DNA of 22,583 bases from Symbiodinium natans (lineage: Eukaryota; Sar; Dinophyceae; Suessiales; Symbiodiniaceae): the NCBI GenBank assembly GCA_905221605.1, contig CAJNDS010002190.1:815838-838420 (forward strand), written 5' to 3'. Positions 21,607 through 22,583 of the stretch are shown here, piece after piece (positions within the stretch are counted from its first letter, which is position 1; each line of letters opens with the position of its first letter). The translations under genes and the position numbers were made by a program. The notes below the pieces were generated by a model that worked only from the letters and a program-made list of their open reading frames with translations, had not been told where the DNA came from and ran no database searches.

Positions 21607-22583
21607 GGAAAAGCCCCCAATCACACGAAATTCAGCAACCAGCCTGCCTGGACCCCTCGCCAGCCTCCTGGTCCAGGAATCCAGCTACCAGGGACCAGGG
21701 CGCCCCCGGAGGGGGGGGGCCCGACAAACCCTGAACCCAAAACCCTGAACCACCTCCAGAGGCAAAGGGTTACGATTTGGGGTTATACTTTAGCTGCGCT
21801 CAAGGTGGTCTGGGTGCCGGCCATCCCTTAGCCGAGTACTGACGTTGTCGTAAAAAAGGCCGATGTCCGTTGGCCTGTCCAGGACAGATGGTGAGGCTTA
21901 ACCCTCACCTTTCCGTTTCTCTTTTCGCTTGGGCGCTCGGGCTGTAAGGCCCTCGGCCGAGCGTTCGGGGTCTGTCGCTCGACGGAAGCGACCCCTCACT
22001 TAGTTTAAGGCTTAGGGCTGAGGGGTTAGGGGTTAGGGTTATAGTACCCCTAGTATAGTTCCCTACTAAGGACTGCTCGTATGAGGGGTAACATCCCAAG
22101 TCCCGAGTGTAGACCTGGAAGCCGTGAACCCTAAGGCCTAAGGCCCTGAAGTTCATCCAAGGTCTTTCTTGAGGCTGCAAGCACTTCCGGTGAAACCATA
22201 CAGGAAAATAGACCCCAAACCCAACATGAACACCCAACACCGCCCCCCCCCCCCCCCAAATTCCATAAAGCATAGTGATGATGAACCCCAAACTGACAAC
22301 ACAAGAGGTTCCTTCAGGTCTAAGCTTACAGGTCTAAGCTTACACCTTGCCGGGGCCAATTTCACAGTCCTTTGGAAGTCGGCCACCCCTCCGACTATTT
22401 CTGAAGCAGCACCCCAAGCCCTAAACCCCAAATCCTCAATCTAAATGCTAAGTCCGAGATCCTGAATCTTAAGCCCCTACACCCCAAATGAGAGTTTCCG
22501 ATTTTGGTTTTTTGCGCTTTTGCGGCGGGGGGGGGGGGGGGGGGGGGGGGCCTACAACAAGGGGCTAAGGTACTTTGGGGTAT
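21607..22583. other. Mixed sequence, no supported gene
   Basis: Few telomere-like words (22010-22040, 22415-22440). A plus-strand frame near 21755-21831 (RVTIWGYTLAALKVVWVPAI) and a minus-strand frame at 22270-22431 (EIVGGVADFQRTVKLAPARC) look weakly coding but are unrecognised. There is a 14-bp tandem duplication (AGGTCTAAGCTTAC, 22317-22344), and C and G homopolymers at 22241-22257 and 22525-22550. The motif at 22062-22100 resembles bases 1-41 of the window. Confidence 0.4.

Noticed and set aside
21154-21831. 225-codon + strand frame and overlapping minus-strand frames
   Set aside because: The composition (Gly/Pro/Ala/Trp) follows the CCCTTGGCC repeat, and frames are open on both strands as expected for very GC-rich repeats.

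Overview
The window reads as nuclear DNA of an alveolate, most probably a dinoflagellate. The plant/alveolate-type telomere heptamer (CCCTAAA / TTTAGGG) and its variants are scattered through almost the whole window in both orientations. Long ORFs are nearly absent. The recognisable coding sequence lies in very small exons whose introns start mostly with GC rather than GT and mostly end in AG followed by an exonic G, both described for dinoflagellate genes. No rRNA, tRNA, CRISPR, prokaryotic operon or spliced-leader sequence was recognised. A 100-N scaffold gap lies at 2484-2583. Chromerids, coccidians or a green alga remain possible sources.

Layout. 1-850: degenerate 24-26 bp repeat cut by telomere-like blocks. 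About 856-5158: exon-like islands between telomere-like tracts that can be joined in frame on the + strand into a protein I do not recognise. 5159-6307: unique sequence with hairpins. 6308-6813: AG-rich octamer satellite. 6814-8860: degenerate telomere-like sequence plus a 21-bp minisatellite. 8860-12900: telomere-like tracts with several short inverted-repeat elements that look like miniature DNA transposons, and a few exon-like islands. 12926-18554: nine small exons that join in frame into 165 codons matching the N-terminal lobe of a fructosamine-3-kinase family protein. 18555-20200: further telomere-like tracts and islands. 20217-21060: tandem repeat with a 111-bp unit. 21060-21606: GC-rich CCCTTGGCC repeats. 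21607-22583: mixed, mostly unassigned sequence.

The main result is the kinase gene. Every splice junction chosen keeps the frame, six of nine donors are GC, and the joined product follows the family from the N-terminal helix through the ATP-binding lysine segment, the MFxGEAxGL helix, the hinge (IVMEYLNLGG) and the LGRxxAxLH helix to FGFE. The catalytic C-lobe was not found in the remaining 4 kb. Its introns tend to open with the G-rich telomere strand and close with the C-rich strand, so most could fold back on themselves. One tiny exon also sits between the arms of an ~90-bp inverted repeat. Splice sites were chosen by eye. The kinase chain is supported by homology; the first, unrecognised gene rests on frame consistency alone.
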